This document shows, piece after piece, positions 44,857 through 54,353 of a stretch of DNA of 64,000 bases. The notes beneath the pieces were generated by a model. That model saw only the letters and a list, made by a program, of their open reading frames with translations. It was not told where the DNA came from and made no database searches. This DNA comes from Gemmatimonas aurantiaca (lineage in GTDB: Bacteria; Gemmatimonadota; Gemmatimonadetes; Gemmatimonadales; Gemmatimonadaceae): assembly GCF_037190085.1 (NCBI RefSeq), contig NZ_JBBCJO010000005.1, positions 310,001-374,000 of the forward strand, read 5' to 3'. Positions within the stretch are counted from its first letter, which is position 1, and every line of letters starts with the position of its first letter. Position numbers and translations under genes: made by a program.

Positions 44857-45920
44857 GCGCTGCATCGGATAGCACGACGGTCCCCCCACCGACGATCGCA
44901 TCGAGGACCGCACCAACGTCCACATCGCCAGCTGCATCGATCGATGCGGCGCAGATCCTCGCGTGGGGCCGTCGTGTGCTGTCGCTCGAAGCCGACGCGC
45001 TGCGCACGTCGGAAACCGCGCTGGACGACACGTTCGTCCAGGCCGTGACGCTGCTGGCGGCCTGTCGCGGTCGGGTGATCGTGGCCGGTGTGGGCAAGTC
45101 GGGACTCGTCGGCCGCAAGATGGCCGCGACGTTCACGTCCACCGGCACACCGGCGATGTTCCTGCATCCGGTGGAGAGTGTGCATGGCGATCTCGGCATC
45201 GTCGGACCGGACGATGTGGCCATCCTCATCTCCAAGAGTGGCGAGAGTGAGGAGCTGCTGGGGCTCATCGAAGCGCTGGCCCGTCTGGGTGTGCACATGA
45301 TCGCGATGACCGCGGTGCCGGGTTCCCGCCTCGCGCGGCACGCCGATGTCACGCTCGATCTCCTCGTGAAGGAAGAGGCCTGCCCGCACGATCTCGCGCC
45401 CACCACCAGCACCACGGTCACGCTGGCGCTGGGTGATGCGCTGGCGGTGGCCCTGCTGCAGCACAAAGGATTCCGCGCCGAGGACTTCGCCCGCTTTCAT
45501 CCGGGCGGGGCACTGGGGCGCCGATTGCTCACCCGGGTGAGCGATGTGATGGAAACGGGCAATCTGCCCGTGCTCGATCGGCATGCTACCATGCGGGAAG
45601 CCGTGGTCCTGCTGGCCGGCCGCCGTGGACTGGCGGTCGTGGTGGAACAGGAACGCGTGTGCGGGGTCGTCACGGCAGGTGATCTCACACGCCTGCTGGA
45701 GCGACAGGAGCCGCGGGAACCGCAGGCGGATGTGCTGGCATTGCCGGTGACATCGGTGATGACCGCCACACCACGACTGGCGATGGATCATGAACTGGGG
45801 AGTGCGGTAGTGCATCGTATGGAGACATACGGCATCATGGCGATGCCGGTCATCGACGCCGCAGAACGTCTGGTGGGCGTGGTGCATCTGCACGATCTCA
45901 TGCGGGCGGGTGCGGCGTGA
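44853..45920 (+). CDS. kdsD: Arabinose 5-phosphate isomerase
   Basis: A 355-residue enzyme that makes arabinose 5-phosphate from ribulose 5-phosphate, the first Kdo step. A SIS domain includes VAGVGKSGLVGRKMAATFTSTG and ILISKSGESEELLGL; two CBS domains follow (residues ~245-350). The start ATG overlaps kdsC; ~30 variable Thr/Pro-rich residues precede the SIS domain. Confidence 0.94.
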   Translation: MSAASDSTTVPPPTIASRTAPTSTSPAASIDAAQILAWGRRVLSLEADALRTSETALDDTFVQAVTLLAACRGRVIVAGVGKSGLVGRKMAATFTSTGTPAMFLHPVESVHGDLGIVGPDDVAILISKSGESEELLGLIEALARLGVHMIAMTAVPGSRLARHADVTLDLLVKEEACPHDLAPTTSTTVTLALGDALAVALLQHKGFRAEDFARFHPGGALGRRLLTRVSDVMETGNLPVLDRHATMREAVVLLAGRRGLAVVVEQERVCGVVTAGDLTRLLERQEPREPQADVLALPVTSVMTATPRLAMDHELGSAVVHRMETYGIMAMPVIDAAERLVGVVHLHDLMRAGAA

Positions 45921-46480
45921 GGCTGCGCACCCTGCTGCTGAGTGTCGTCGGCACGGCCATGCTGCTCGGCGCGGCCTGCCCACGAAAGGGCAAGACGGTT
46001 CCCAAGGCTGCACCGGCCAAGTCGGCCCTCCCCGATTCGGCCGATCAGATCGCCTTCGGCGCGCGGGTCATTCTCACCGACAAGGGCGTCAACAAGGGCG
46101 AACTGCTTGCCGACACCTCGCTCACCTACGACGACGGCACCCGCCTCGAACTGCGTCGCATCAATCTCACGTTCTACAACTCGCTCGGTCAGAAGGACGG
46201 CACCATGACGGCGCGGGCGGGCACGTACAACATGCGCCTGTCGCGCATCGAAGCCCGCGGTGATGTCGTGGTGGTGCGGGATGACGGCAAACGCCTGACC
46301 TCGCAGCAGGTCGTCTTCGACCAGGTGCGCAATCAGTTCTTCACCGATTCGGCGTTCGTGCTGAACGAACCCAACAAGGTGTTCACCGGTGTGGGTTTCG
46401 AGTCCGATCCCCGCCTGACGAACTTCCGGTGCCTCAAGGAGTGTAAGGGCACCGCACCGGTGCAGGTACCCACGCGGTGA
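45917..46480 (+). CDS. lptC: LPS export protein LptC (lipoprotein-like)
   Basis: A 187-residue protein with a signal ending in LLGAAC (lipid-modified Cys21), followed by the LptC/OstA-like beta-jellyroll. The repeated pattern of short polar strands (YDDGTRLELRRINLTFYN, GTMTARAGTYNM, GDVVVVRDDGKRL) is typical. Usual LptC is an inner-membrane anchored protein; a lipoprotein form is seen in several phyla. GTG start overlaps the kdsD stop. Confidence 0.82.
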   Translation: MRLRTLLLSVVGTAMLLGAACPRKGKTVPKAAPAKSALPDSADQIAFGARVILTDKGVNKGELLADTSLTYDDGTRLELRRINLTFYNSLGQKDGTMTARAGTYNMRLSRIEARGDVVVVRDDGKRLTSQQVVFDQVRNQFFTDSAFVLNEPNKVFTGVGFESDPRLTNFRCLKECKGTAPVQVPTR

Positions 46481-48294
46481 AGCAATCCGCTCTGGTGGCT
46501 GCGTCGGTACGTCTGACCATCGTGGCCTTGCTCACGCTGGCCGCCGGTTGCGGTGTACTTGGACGGGGCAGCTCCCGCACGCCCACCACGCCCAAACCGG
46601 CGCCGGGGCAGACACCGCCGGGAGGGGTCGCGGTCATGCCGTCTCCCGCACGGCCCGACTCCGCTCGTACTGATGCGGCCCGTCCGGATTCGACGCCGCG
46701 CACGCCACCGGCCCGCACCGATTCCGCACTCCGCGTCGACTCGGCGCAGCGTGCGGACAGCGTCGCCCGGGCCACCGCCGAAGCCGCCCGTGTGCAGGCC
46801 ATTCGTGACAGCACCGCCCGCGCCGATTCCATTGCCCGCGCTGCCGAAGCGAAGAAGAAGGCGCGCCCCGCCACGCGGCCCTGTGTGCTCGACTTTGCCG
46901 ACTCGCCACCGGAAACACGATTGCTCTACAGCCGCGTGACCGATTCGATCTCCAACACCTTCATCGGTGGTGGATTCGTGGGACGCTGTCAGGGGGAGAA
47001 CAACCGGATCCGCGCCGACAGTGCGGAGCAGTTCCAGGCGCCGGGCATCGTGAATCTGTATGGCAACGTGACGTACGAAGAACCGGGCAAGGTGCAGATC
47101 ACCGCGTCGCACGCCACGTACTTCACGCGTGAAGGCCGTCTCTACGCCGATGGCAACGTGACGGCCACGCAGATCGGCACCGGCAGCAGCTTCTCCGGAC
47201 CGAACATCGAGTACTATCGCGCCATGCCCGACCGGCCGGTCTCGCGCATGATCGCGCCGTCGCGCTCCACGGCCCGGGTGATCGAGAAGGACAGTCTCGG
47301 ACGCATTGGTCCGCCCACCGTCATCGTGGCCAATCGTTTCGAAGATGCCGGCGATTCGCTGCTCATGGCATGGGGCGATGTCACCATCGACCGCGAGCAA
47401 CTCAACGGCCGGGCGGACTCCTCGTCGTTCGACAAGATCGGCGAAAAGGCGCGGCTCGTGCGCGGCGCGCGCATCACCAACCGCGACACGGCCCAACGCT
47501 TCGTGCTGGTGGGCGACACCATCGACATGTACAGCACCAACCGGGAACTCGATCGGGTGGTGGCCATGCACAAGGCCTCCGCCACCAACGACGACATGGT
47601 GCTGGAATCCGAACGCATCGACATGCGTCTCGAAGACAAGGTGCTGAAGGAAGCCTTCGCATTTGGCGGCGGGCGGGCCAAGGCCCACACCTCGCAGCAG
47701 GATGTGGAAGCGGATTCGCTGCGCATCCTGCTCGCCGAGAAACGGGTGCGGGAGGTCCACGCCGTGGGCGGCGCCGTGGCCATCGGCACGCCAGACAGCC
47801 TGCGCATCAAGACCACCGAGAAGGACATCCTGCGCGGCGACCGGGTCTTTGCCTATTTCGACAGCACGCCACCTGTCGGAACCGATACGGTGCGCAAGAC
47901 CCGCATCCAGGAAATCCGGGCCCTGGGCAATGCCAGTTCGCTGTTCCACATGGCCAACAGCAAAGGACGCAATGCGCCCCCCGGCATCAACTATGTGCGG
48001 GGCGCGCGGATCTTCGTCCATTTCGACACCGGTGCCGTGCGCACCGTGCGAGTAGATTCAGCAGCATCGGGTCTGTATCTCGAACCCGAGCCCGACAGTC
48101 TATCGGACAGCACCCGAAGGGCGCCGGCCTCCGGTCGCCGGTCGGGTGCGCCTCCCGACACCGCGGCGAAGGCGCCTCCCCGGCGACCTCCTCCGGGGCC
48201 GGGCAGACGCGATCCGATCGACACCCCTGTGCTTCCCGTTGCCTCCCGTTCGTTCCTGCCGCAGCGCCTCACCGATCCCCAGCGATATCCATGA
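46477..48294 (+). CDS. lptA: LptA/OstA-like lipopolysaccharide transport protein, large
   Basis: A 605-residue protein, more than three times the E. coli LptA (185 residues). The signal ends in TLAAGC (Cys25), so it is probably a lipoprotein. Residues ~30-130 are a Pro/Ala/Arg/Asp linker with many repeated R-x-D-S units. After that the OstA-type jellyroll strands recur several times (residues ~165-500), so one chain may span more of the periplasm. The C-terminus is again Pro/Arg-rich. GTG start overlaps lptC; stop overlaps lptB. Confidence 0.8.
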   Translation: MKQSALVAASVRLTIVALLTLAAGCGVLGRGSSRTPTTPKPAPGQTPPGGVAVMPSPARPDSARTDAARPDSTPRTPPARTDSALRVDSAQRADSVARATAEAARVQAIRDSTARADSIARAAEAKKKARPATRPCVLDFADSPPETRLLYSRVTDSISNTFIGGGFVGRCQGENNRIRADSAEQFQAPGIVNLYGNVTYEEPGKVQITASHATYFTREGRLYADGNVTATQIGTGSSFSGPNIEYYRAMPDRPVSRMIAPSRSTARVIEKDSLGRIGPPTVIVANRFEDAGDSLLMAWGDVTIDREQLNGRADSSSFDKIGEKARLVRGARITNRDTAQRFVLVGDTIDMYSTNRELDRVVAMHKASATNDDMVLESERIDMRLEDKVLKEAFAFGGGRAKAHTSQQDVEADSLRILLAEKRVREVHAVGGAVAIGTPDSLRIKTTEKDILRGDRVFAYFDSTPPVGTDTVRKTRIQEIRALGNASSLFHMANSKGRNAPPGINYVRGARIFVHFDTGAVRTVRVDSAASGLYLEPEPDSLSDSTRRAPASGRRSGAPPDTAAKAPPRRPPPGPGRRDPIDTPVLPVASRSFLPQRLTDPQRYP

Positions 48295-49538
48295 GCGATT
48301 CACACTCCCCATCACCGTTCGCTCCGCCAGCCGACATCGCGTCGCTGGTGGACCGGGCCGTGCTTGGCGATCGCTCGCTGGCCGTTGCGCTCGAGGCGAT
48401 CATCGAAGGTGCATCGGCGGAAGGCACGACCCCGCTGCATCACGTGGCCACGCGCTTCATCGAACGCCATGCGGAAACGCATCACGCCGAAGCCCAGCGT
48501 CTGGCTCCCGATGAAGTCCGGCAGCATCTGGCGTCGTCAGTGCTGCCACGCCTGGCAGGCGCGCAGGTCATCGAGCCGTGGGAACGAGGCACCGATCCAG
48601 AGGCGCACATCCGCATCCGGCCGGCCGTCTGGGTGGAACTGGCGCCCCGCCGCGAGGAGGTTGCGCGCCGGCTGCATCAGACCGGCGAACATCGGCGTCC
48701 CGTTCCGGCACCGGTCGCTCCGGTACACACGCCGCTGGCCAACGGATCGGTGCTCAGCGCCGAGGGGCTGGTGAAGATGTACCGCGGCCGCAAGGTGGTG
48801 AACGACGTCGCGTTGCGGGTGGCGCAGGGGGAGATTGTCGGTCTCCTGGGCCCCAACGGCGCCGGCAAGACCACCACGTTCTACATGCTGGTAGGCCTCA
48901 TCGCCCCGCAGCTCGGCCGTATTCATCTCGACGGGAAAGACATCACCCGGATGCCCATGTATCAGCGGGCCCGTCAGGGGATCGGTTACCTCTCCCAGGA
49001 ACCCTCCATCTTCCGCAAGCTCACCGTGGAAGAGAACATTCTGGCAATCCTGGAGACACTGCCTCTGTCCGGTGAGGACCGTACGAAACGCCTCGAATCG
49101 CTGCTCGATGAACTGAAAATCAAGCATCTCCGGAAGAGCCGTGCCTACCAGTTGTCGGGCGGTGAACGGCGGCGCCTCGAGATCACGCGCGCGCTCGTCA
49201 CCGAACCCAAGTTCATGATGCTCGACGAACCGTTTGCCGGCGTCGATCCCATCGCGGTGCACGACATCCAGTCCATCGTGGCCGATCTGCGTACGCGAGG
49301 CATCGGGGTGCTGATCTCCGACCACAATGTCGAACAGACGCTCGATATCGTCGACCGCGCTTACATCATGTTCGAAGGCCAGGTGAAAGTCTCCGGCACT
49401 GTGCGGGAACTCGTCTTCGATGAAGCGGTGGCCAAGGACTATCTCGGTCCCACGCTGTCGGCGCGTCTGCGCTCGCGTTTCCTCGAAAGCGAATCGGCAC
49501 GCCGGGTGGAGAGCAGGGAGGAGGCGCTCACCGCATGA
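48291..49538 (+). CDS. lptB: LPS export ABC ATPase LptB with N-terminal extension
   Basis: A 415-residue protein. The C-terminal ~245 residues are a normal LptB: Walker A GPNGAGKTTT (187-196), signature LSGGERRRLE, Walker B FMMLDEPFAGVDP and H-loop SDHNVEQT. The first ~155 residues are not found in standard LptB (~240 residues); they are helical and include a segment RIRPAVWVELAPRREEVARR. The extension starts at an ATG overlapping the lptA stop, so it is part of the gene. Its function is unknown. Confidence 0.88.
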   Translation: MSDSHSPSPFAPPADIASLVDRAVLGDRSLAVALEAIIEGASAEGTTPLHHVATRFIERHAETHHAEAQRLAPDEVRQHLASSVLPRLAGAQVIEPWERGTDPEAHIRIRPAVWVELAPRREEVARRLHQTGEHRRPVPAPVAPVHTPLANGSVLSAEGLVKMYRGRKVVNDVALRVAQGEIVGLLGPNGAGKTTTFYMLVGLIAPQLGRIHLDGKDITRMPMYQRARQGIGYLSQEPSIFRKLTVEENILAILETLPLSGEDRTKRLESLLDELKIKHLRKSRAYQLSGGERRRLEITRALVTEPKFMMLDEPFAGVDPIAVHDIQSIVADLRTRGIGVLISDHNVEQTLDIVDRAYIMFEGQVKVSGTVRELVFDEAVAKDYLGPTLSARLRSRFLESESARRVESREEALTA

Positions 49539-51025
49539 GGACCGGCCTGCAGCAGACCACCGGACTCCGCCAGGAGCTCAAGGTCAATCCACGCCTCTAC
49601 CAGGCGATGGATCTGCTGTACATGCCGCTGCTGGATCTGCAGCAGCACCTCAAGCAGGAGTTGCTCACCAATCCCTTCCTCGAACTCGTCGAACCCGAGG
49701 ACGACGACGACGACGTGCCCGAAGCCGAGGAAGCCGCCGAACCGCAGGACCTCACCGAACCAGAAGCGCCCGCCGAACCGGAGCCGGAAAAGACCGGTGA
49801 CGACGACGTGGACTGGGAAGCGGTGTTGCTCGACGGGTTCGAAACGGGCGGACAGCGCGAGGAACACGAACAGCGGGAATGGTACGAGCCCGTCACGGTC
49901 GATGCGCGTGATCTCGCGGACCATCTCACCGAACAGCTGTCGCTGCTCGATCTCTCGCCGCGCCAGGCGTTTCTCGCCGAGGAGTTCGTCGGCAACATCA
50001 ACGACGACGGCTATCTCGCCTGCTCGCTCGAGGAAATCCGCACGAGCATCAACGACATGCTGCGGCGTGAGGCGGACGAACGGGAGATCGAAGACGTGCC
50101 CGGGTTCACCGAGGAAGAGATCGAAGGCATGCTCCAGATCATCCAGGAGCTCGATCCCCCCGGTGTGGGCGCGCGCACGCTGCAGGAGTGTCTGCTGTTG
50201 CAGCTCCGCGCCGCCGGTCAGCGCGAGTCGTTGCAGGGTCGCCTCGTGTCCGACGCGTTCGACGAACTGATCGCACGGCGCTGGGGCGAGATGGCCAAAC
50301 GGTTCGGCATCAGCGCGCAGGCCGTGCAGGCGGCGGCCGACGAAATCGCCAAGCTCGATCCCAAACCCGGCCTCCGCTTCAGCGCGGGCAGCGACAACTA
50401 CATCATCCCCGATCTCGTCGTCGAGAAGATCGATGGGCAGTATCACATCTTCCTCAACGACGGCAACCTGCCGCGCCTCAAGCTCTCGCGCACCTATCAG
50501 GAAATCGCGCGCGACAAGAAGCGGTTCGATACCGAAAGCAAGGACTTCATCGCCAGCAAGCTCAACTCCGCCAACTGGATGATCCAGGCCATCGAACAGC
50601 GGCGGCAGACCATGCTCAAGGTGATGCACTACATCGTCGACCGGCAGCGCGATTTCTTCGAGCGCGGCGTGCAGGGACTCAAGCCGCTCACGCTCCGTGA
50701 GGTGGCCGAGGCGGTGGGCATGCACGAATCCACGGTCAGTCGCGTGACCAACGAGAAGTTCGTGCAGACACCGCGTGGTGTGCTGCCGCTCAAGTTCTTC
50801 TTCTCCTCGGGGCTGTCCACCGCCGACGGCGACGATGTGTCCGCGCGTGGCATCAAGGATCAGATCGAGAAGCTCGTCTCGGGTGAAGATCCGAAGAGTC
50901 CGCTCACCGATCAGGCGATCGTCGAGATCCTGCTGGAGACCGGTGTGCAGATCGCGCGCCGCACGGTGGCCAAGTACCGTGATCAGTTGGGTGTGTTGCC
51001 GGCGCGCATGCGCAAGCGCGTCTGA
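49535..51025 (+). CDS. rpoN: RNA polymerase sigma-54 factor
   Basis: A 496-residue sigma factor for enhancer-dependent promoters. Region I begins MRTGLQQTTGLRQELKVNPR, followed by an acidic region II (many Glu/Asp/Pro, residues ~50-95). Region III ends with the RpoN box ARRTVAKYRDQLG and a helix-turn-helix TLREVAEAVGMHESTVSRVTN near residue 400. Position after lptB is common in proteobacteria too. The ATG overlaps lptB and the stop overlaps the next gene. Confidence 0.96.
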   Translation: MRTGLQQTTGLRQELKVNPRLYQAMDLLYMPLLDLQQHLKQELLTNPFLELVEPEDDDDDVPEAEEAAEPQDLTEPEAPAEPEPEKTGDDDVDWEAVLLDGFETGGQREEHEQREWYEPVTVDARDLADHLTEQLSLLDLSPRQAFLAEEFVGNINDDGYLACSLEEIRTSINDMLRREADEREIEDVPGFTEEEIEGMLQIIQELDPPGVGARTLQECLLLQLRAAGQRESLQGRLVSDAFDELIARRWGEMAKRFGISAQAVQAAADEIAKLDPKPGLRFSAGSDNYIIPDLVVEKIDGQYHIFLNDGNLPRLKLSRTYQEIARDKKRFDTESKDFIASKLNSANWMIQAIEQRRQTMLKVMHYIVDRQRDFFERGVQGLKPLTLREVAEAVGMHESTVSRVTNEKFVQTPRGVLPLKFFFSSGLSTADGDDVSARGIKDQIEKLVSGEDPKSPLTDQAIVEILLETGVQIARRTVAKYRDQLGVLPARMRKRV

Positions 51026-52074
51026 TGGGTTCGATGCGTCGCATCGGACGACCGCCTGTGGATGTCAGCGTGCTCGTGCCGGCCAAGGATGAAGCCGGCA
51101 ATCTCGCGTTGTTCATCGAACTGTGCGACGCGATGATCCGCACGCAGACCGCGCGGTATGAAGTCATCGTCGTCGATGACGGATCCACCGATGGAAGCTG
51201 GGATCTGCTGCAGGAACTCCAGACGCGGTATCCGTTCCTGCATCCGGTGCGGCACCGCGCGCAGCGGGGCATCGCCGAGGCGTTGCGAACCGGATACCTG
51301 CATGCCGCGGGGCAGGTGCTCGTGTTCTATCCCGCCGATCTGCAGTTCAAGCCCGAGGATATCCCCAGCCTCGTGAATCCCATTCTGGCCGGTGAATCCG
51401 ACATGGTCACCGGCTTCAAGCAGGGCAAGTACGAGAAGGCGTTCGTGTCGCGCATCTACAACGGATTGAGTCGTTCGCTCTTTCACATTCCGGTGCGCGA
51501 TCTCAACAACGTGAAGGCGTACACGCGCGACATCATGGCCGCGCTGCCCATGCGTCCCGATTTCCATCGCTACATGATCGTGATGGCCGCGGCGCAGGGA
51601 TTCACCGTCACCGAAGTGCCCATCCCGCTGTACGCGCGGCACTCGGGGCGTTCCAAGTTCGGTCTGTCGCGCATTCCGGTGGGCGTGCTCGACATGGTGG
51701 CCGTGTGGTTCGAACTGCGTTTCGGACAGAAGCCGCTGCTCGCCTTCGGTATGCTGGGGGCCGCACTCTTTGCGCTCGGGGTGTTGGCCGGACTGGGTGC
51801 GCTGGTGTGGCTGGTCATCACGGGGCACGGACAGCGCTGGGTATGGACCGTCATTCAGACCTGTCTCATTCTCGGTTCCGTGTTCTTCGCCACCGGACTG
51901 CTCGGTGAGCAGATCGCACAGCAGCGCGCGGAGCTGCGCGAATTGCGCCGTGAGCTCGACGACATGGGGACGGATCTGAACGGGCACAGGGCGGATGCGC
52001 GTCCGGATACCGCGCCGCACGTGAATGCGTCCCCGGATACGCCGTCGGTTCGCGGCGCATCGCTGCCATCCTGA
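51025..52074 (+). CDS. GT2 glycosyltransferase with C-terminal membrane helices
   Basis: A 349-residue GT-A protein: VLVPAKDEAGNLALFIEL, the DDGSTDGS nucleotide motif (near residue 52) and YPADLQFKPED near residue 108 (a DxD-like site as A-D-L-Q-F). Two helices lie in the last third (~residues 240-295), the family arrangement of polyprenyl-phosphate mannosyl/glucosyl transferases such as ArnC/GtrB. It starts at the ATG overlapping the rpoN stop. The substrate is not known. Confidence 0.8.
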   Translation: MGSMRRIGRPPVDVSVLVPAKDEAGNLALFIELCDAMIRTQTARYEVIVVDDGSTDGSWDLLQELQTRYPFLHPVRHRAQRGIAEALRTGYLHAAGQVLVFYPADLQFKPEDIPSLVNPILAGESDMVTGFKQGKYEKAFVSRIYNGLSRSLFHIPVRDLNNVKAYTRDIMAALPMRPDFHRYMIVMAAAQGFTVTEVPIPLYARHSGRSKFGLSRIPVGVLDMVAVWFELRFGQKPLLAFGMLGAALFALGVLAGLGALVWLVITGHGQRWVWTVIQTCLILGSVFFATGLLGEQIAQQRAELRELRRELDDMGTDLNGHRADARPDTAPHVNASPDTPSVRGASLPS

Positions 52075-52088
52075 ATCCCCACACAGCG

Positions 52089-53345
52089 GTGTCCGCATCG
52101 CCGCGCATCCTCTTCGTCACTCACAACGTGCCACGCCATGCCGGTGACGCGGCCGGCTCGTTCGTGCTGCGACTGGCGGTCGCCCTGCAGGATCAGGGGG
52201 CGCGGGTCGACATTGTGGCGCCGGGCGGCCCCGGACTCGCCGAACAGGATCGCATCGAGGACGTCGCGATCACACGCGTGCGGTATGCCGACGACGCGCG
52301 CATGACGCTGGCGTACGAAGGCAACATGGCGGAGATCGTACGGACGTCGTGGAGTGGGAAACGCGCGCTGATGCAATTGCTGCTGGCGATGCGGCGCGCC
52401 ACCGCACATGCCATCGAAACCGCGCGTCACGAAGGCGCTCCATACGAGATCGTGCACGCGCACTGGTGGTTCCCCTCGGCGCTGGCGATCTGGCATCTGC
52501 GCGCACGGCGTGCGAGCAGTCGCGTAAGCGGCATCCCGCTGGTGATCACCATGCACGGCTCCGATGTTCGTCTCGCTGCCGCCACACCCGCCGCACATCC
52601 CGTCATGCGACGGGTGCTCGGTGAGGCCGCCGTGCGTACCGCGGTGTCGTCCTGGCTGGCCGATACGGCGCAGCGCATCGTGCAGAGCCCGTCGCGACCG
52701 AAGAAGTTGATGCCCGTGCTCGTGTCCCCGATGCCGGTGGACATGCGTCTCTTTCGTGACGCCCCGTCGCCCGCCACCGAACGCCGGGACATTCTCTTCG
52801 TTGGACGGCTGAATGCCCAGAAAGGCATTGCCGACCTGATCGAAGCCCTGGCGCGTCCAGCACTCGCGGACGCGCCAACTCCCGTGGCATTGCACATCGT
52901 GGGTGATGGACCCGATCGCGCGGCTCTCGAAGCCCGCGCGCAGGCACTGGGGATCACCTCGCGCCTCGTCTGGCATCGTATACTCACACAGTCCGCGCTG
53001 GTCCCGCTGTACCGACAGGCGCAGGTGGTGGCCATGCCATCGCGCGGGGAAGGACTTGGCCTGGTGGCCGTCGAAGCCCAGCTGTGCGCCACGCCGGTGG
53101 TGGCGTACGCCGATGGTGGTCTGCTCGATGTGGTGCGCCCCGATTTTGGGGGCACCCTCATCACGCCGGGTGACATCGATGCCCTCGCCGACGGTCTGGC
53201 GCGCGTGCTCGCCGATCCGGAGCGCGCGCAGCGACAGGGCCTGCAGGCGCGGGCGGACATGCTCGACCGCTTCACGCCCGAAGCCGTGGCCACACGGTAT
53301 CTCGAGCACTATCGCGACGCGATGGCCGAGGGGGATACCCGGTGA
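52089..53345 (+). CDS. GT4 glycosyltransferase
   Basis: A 418-residue GT-B enzyme. ILFVTHNVPRHAGDAAGSF begins the acceptor domain; HAHWWFPSALAIW near residue 120; donor domain motifs LFVGRLNAQKGIADLI and PSRGEGLGLVAVEAQLCATPVVA (EX7E motif). It probably adds a sugar to a lipid-linked glycan. GTG start follows the GT2 gene by 14 bases; stop overlaps the next gene. Confidence 0.85.
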   Translation: MSASPRILFVTHNVPRHAGDAAGSFVLRLAVALQDQGARVDIVAPGGPGLAEQDRIEDVAITRVRYADDARMTLAYEGNMAEIVRTSWSGKRALMQLLLAMRRATAHAIETARHEGAPYEIVHAHWWFPSALAIWHLRARRASSRVSGIPLVITMHGSDVRLAAATPAAHPVMRRVLGEAAVRTAVSSWLADTAQRIVQSPSRPKKLMPVLVSPMPVDMRLFRDAPSPATERRDILFVGRLNAQKGIADLIEALARPALADAPTPVALHIVGDGPDRAALEARAQALGITSRLVWHRILTQSALVPLYRQAQVVAMPSRGEGLGLVAVEAQLCATPVVAYADGGLLDVVRPDFGGTLITPGDIDALADGLARVLADPERAQRQGLQARADMLDRFTPEAVATRYLEHYRDAMAEGDTR

Positions 53346-54313
53346 ACCCGATGGGGAATTCCATCGGGCGCTGGTTGCGTCATCCCGGGGTGCGCGCCGT
53401 CCTGCTCACGATCACGTTCGCCTACATCGCCTGGGCGCTCGCCGGACAGTGGAGCGAGATGCGCGCGTCGGCCGCCAGTCTCTCCGTGGACTGGCGATGG
53501 ATCGCGCTGGCGACGGGCATCGTGCTCCTGACCTACGCCGCCCTCATCCAGAGCTGGCGCCTGCTGCTGGCCGGCTGGGGTGGTGTCTTGCCCTATGGTT
53601 CGGCCGTGCGCATCTGGACCATCGCCAACCTGGGCCGCTGGATCCCGGGCAAAGTCTGGAGTGTCGGCGCCCTTGGTGTGCTGGCCGCGGAAGAAGGTGT
53701 CTCCGGTACCGCGGCAGCGGGCGCGGCACTGCTGGGTACCGCGCTCAACATCGGCGCCGGCTTCGCGGTGGTGGTGCTCTGTGGTGCCGGGGGACTCGAT
53801 ACCCTGGGGGCGGGCATGGAGACCATCGCCCGGATACTCGCCGTCCTGTTCGGGGTCGGCGTGGTCGCGCTGCCGTGGATCCTCTCGCCGTTGCTCGATC
53901 GCCTGGCGCGATGGCGCGGACTCCCGCCGGTGGACAGTCATGTCGGCGCGCGCACGCTCTGGCTGGCCACCGCGATCAACATGGTTTCCTGGATCGGGTA
54001 TGGCTTGGCATTTGCTGCATTCGCCCGAGGGGTCACCCCTGCCGTCAGTAGCAATCCCGCGGTGTTCATCGCAGTTTTCTCGGCTTCCTATCTCATCGGT
54101 TACCTGGTGCTCTTCTCGCCGGGTGGCCTGGGATTCCGGGAGGTGGCGCTCGTGGCTCTGCTGGTGGCATTTGGTGCCGCCAGCAAAGGAGACGCGGTGA
54201 TCCTCAGCGTCACCTCACGGGTATGGTTGACCATCCTTGAAGTGCTCCCCGGGGTCATCAGTCTCCTGGTGCTGTCTCCCGCGCAACGCGCCGGGCTCAG
54301 GCGCACCGGATGA
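53342..54313 (+). CDS. AglD/MprF-flippase-like membrane protein
   Basis: A 323-residue protein with about eight helices, resembling the UPF0104/lysylphosphatidylglycerol synthase transmembrane (MprF-N) family. NLGRWIPGKVWSVGALG near residue 95 and SPGGLGFREVALVALL near residue 258 are characteristic. Many members move lipid-linked substrates across the membrane; here it probably works with the adjacent glycosyltransferases. Confidence 0.78.
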   Translation: MNPMGNSIGRWLRHPGVRAVLLTITFAYIAWALAGQWSEMRASAASLSVDWRWIALATGIVLLTYAALIQSWRLLLAGWGGVLPYGSAVRIWTIANLGRWIPGKVWSVGALGVLAAEEGVSGTAAAGAALLGTALNIGAGFAVVVLCGAGGLDTLGAGMETIARILAVLFGVGVVALPWILSPLLDRLARWRGLPPVDSHVGARTLWLATAINMVSWIGYGLAFAAFARGVTPAVSSNPAVFIAVFSASYLIGYLVLFSPGGLGFREVALVALLVAFGAASKGDAVILSVTSRVWLTILEVLPGVISLLVLSPAQRAGLRRTG

Positions 54314-54353
54314 CCGTCGCCTGACCACCGCTGCCCGATCTTCCACAGGATTC

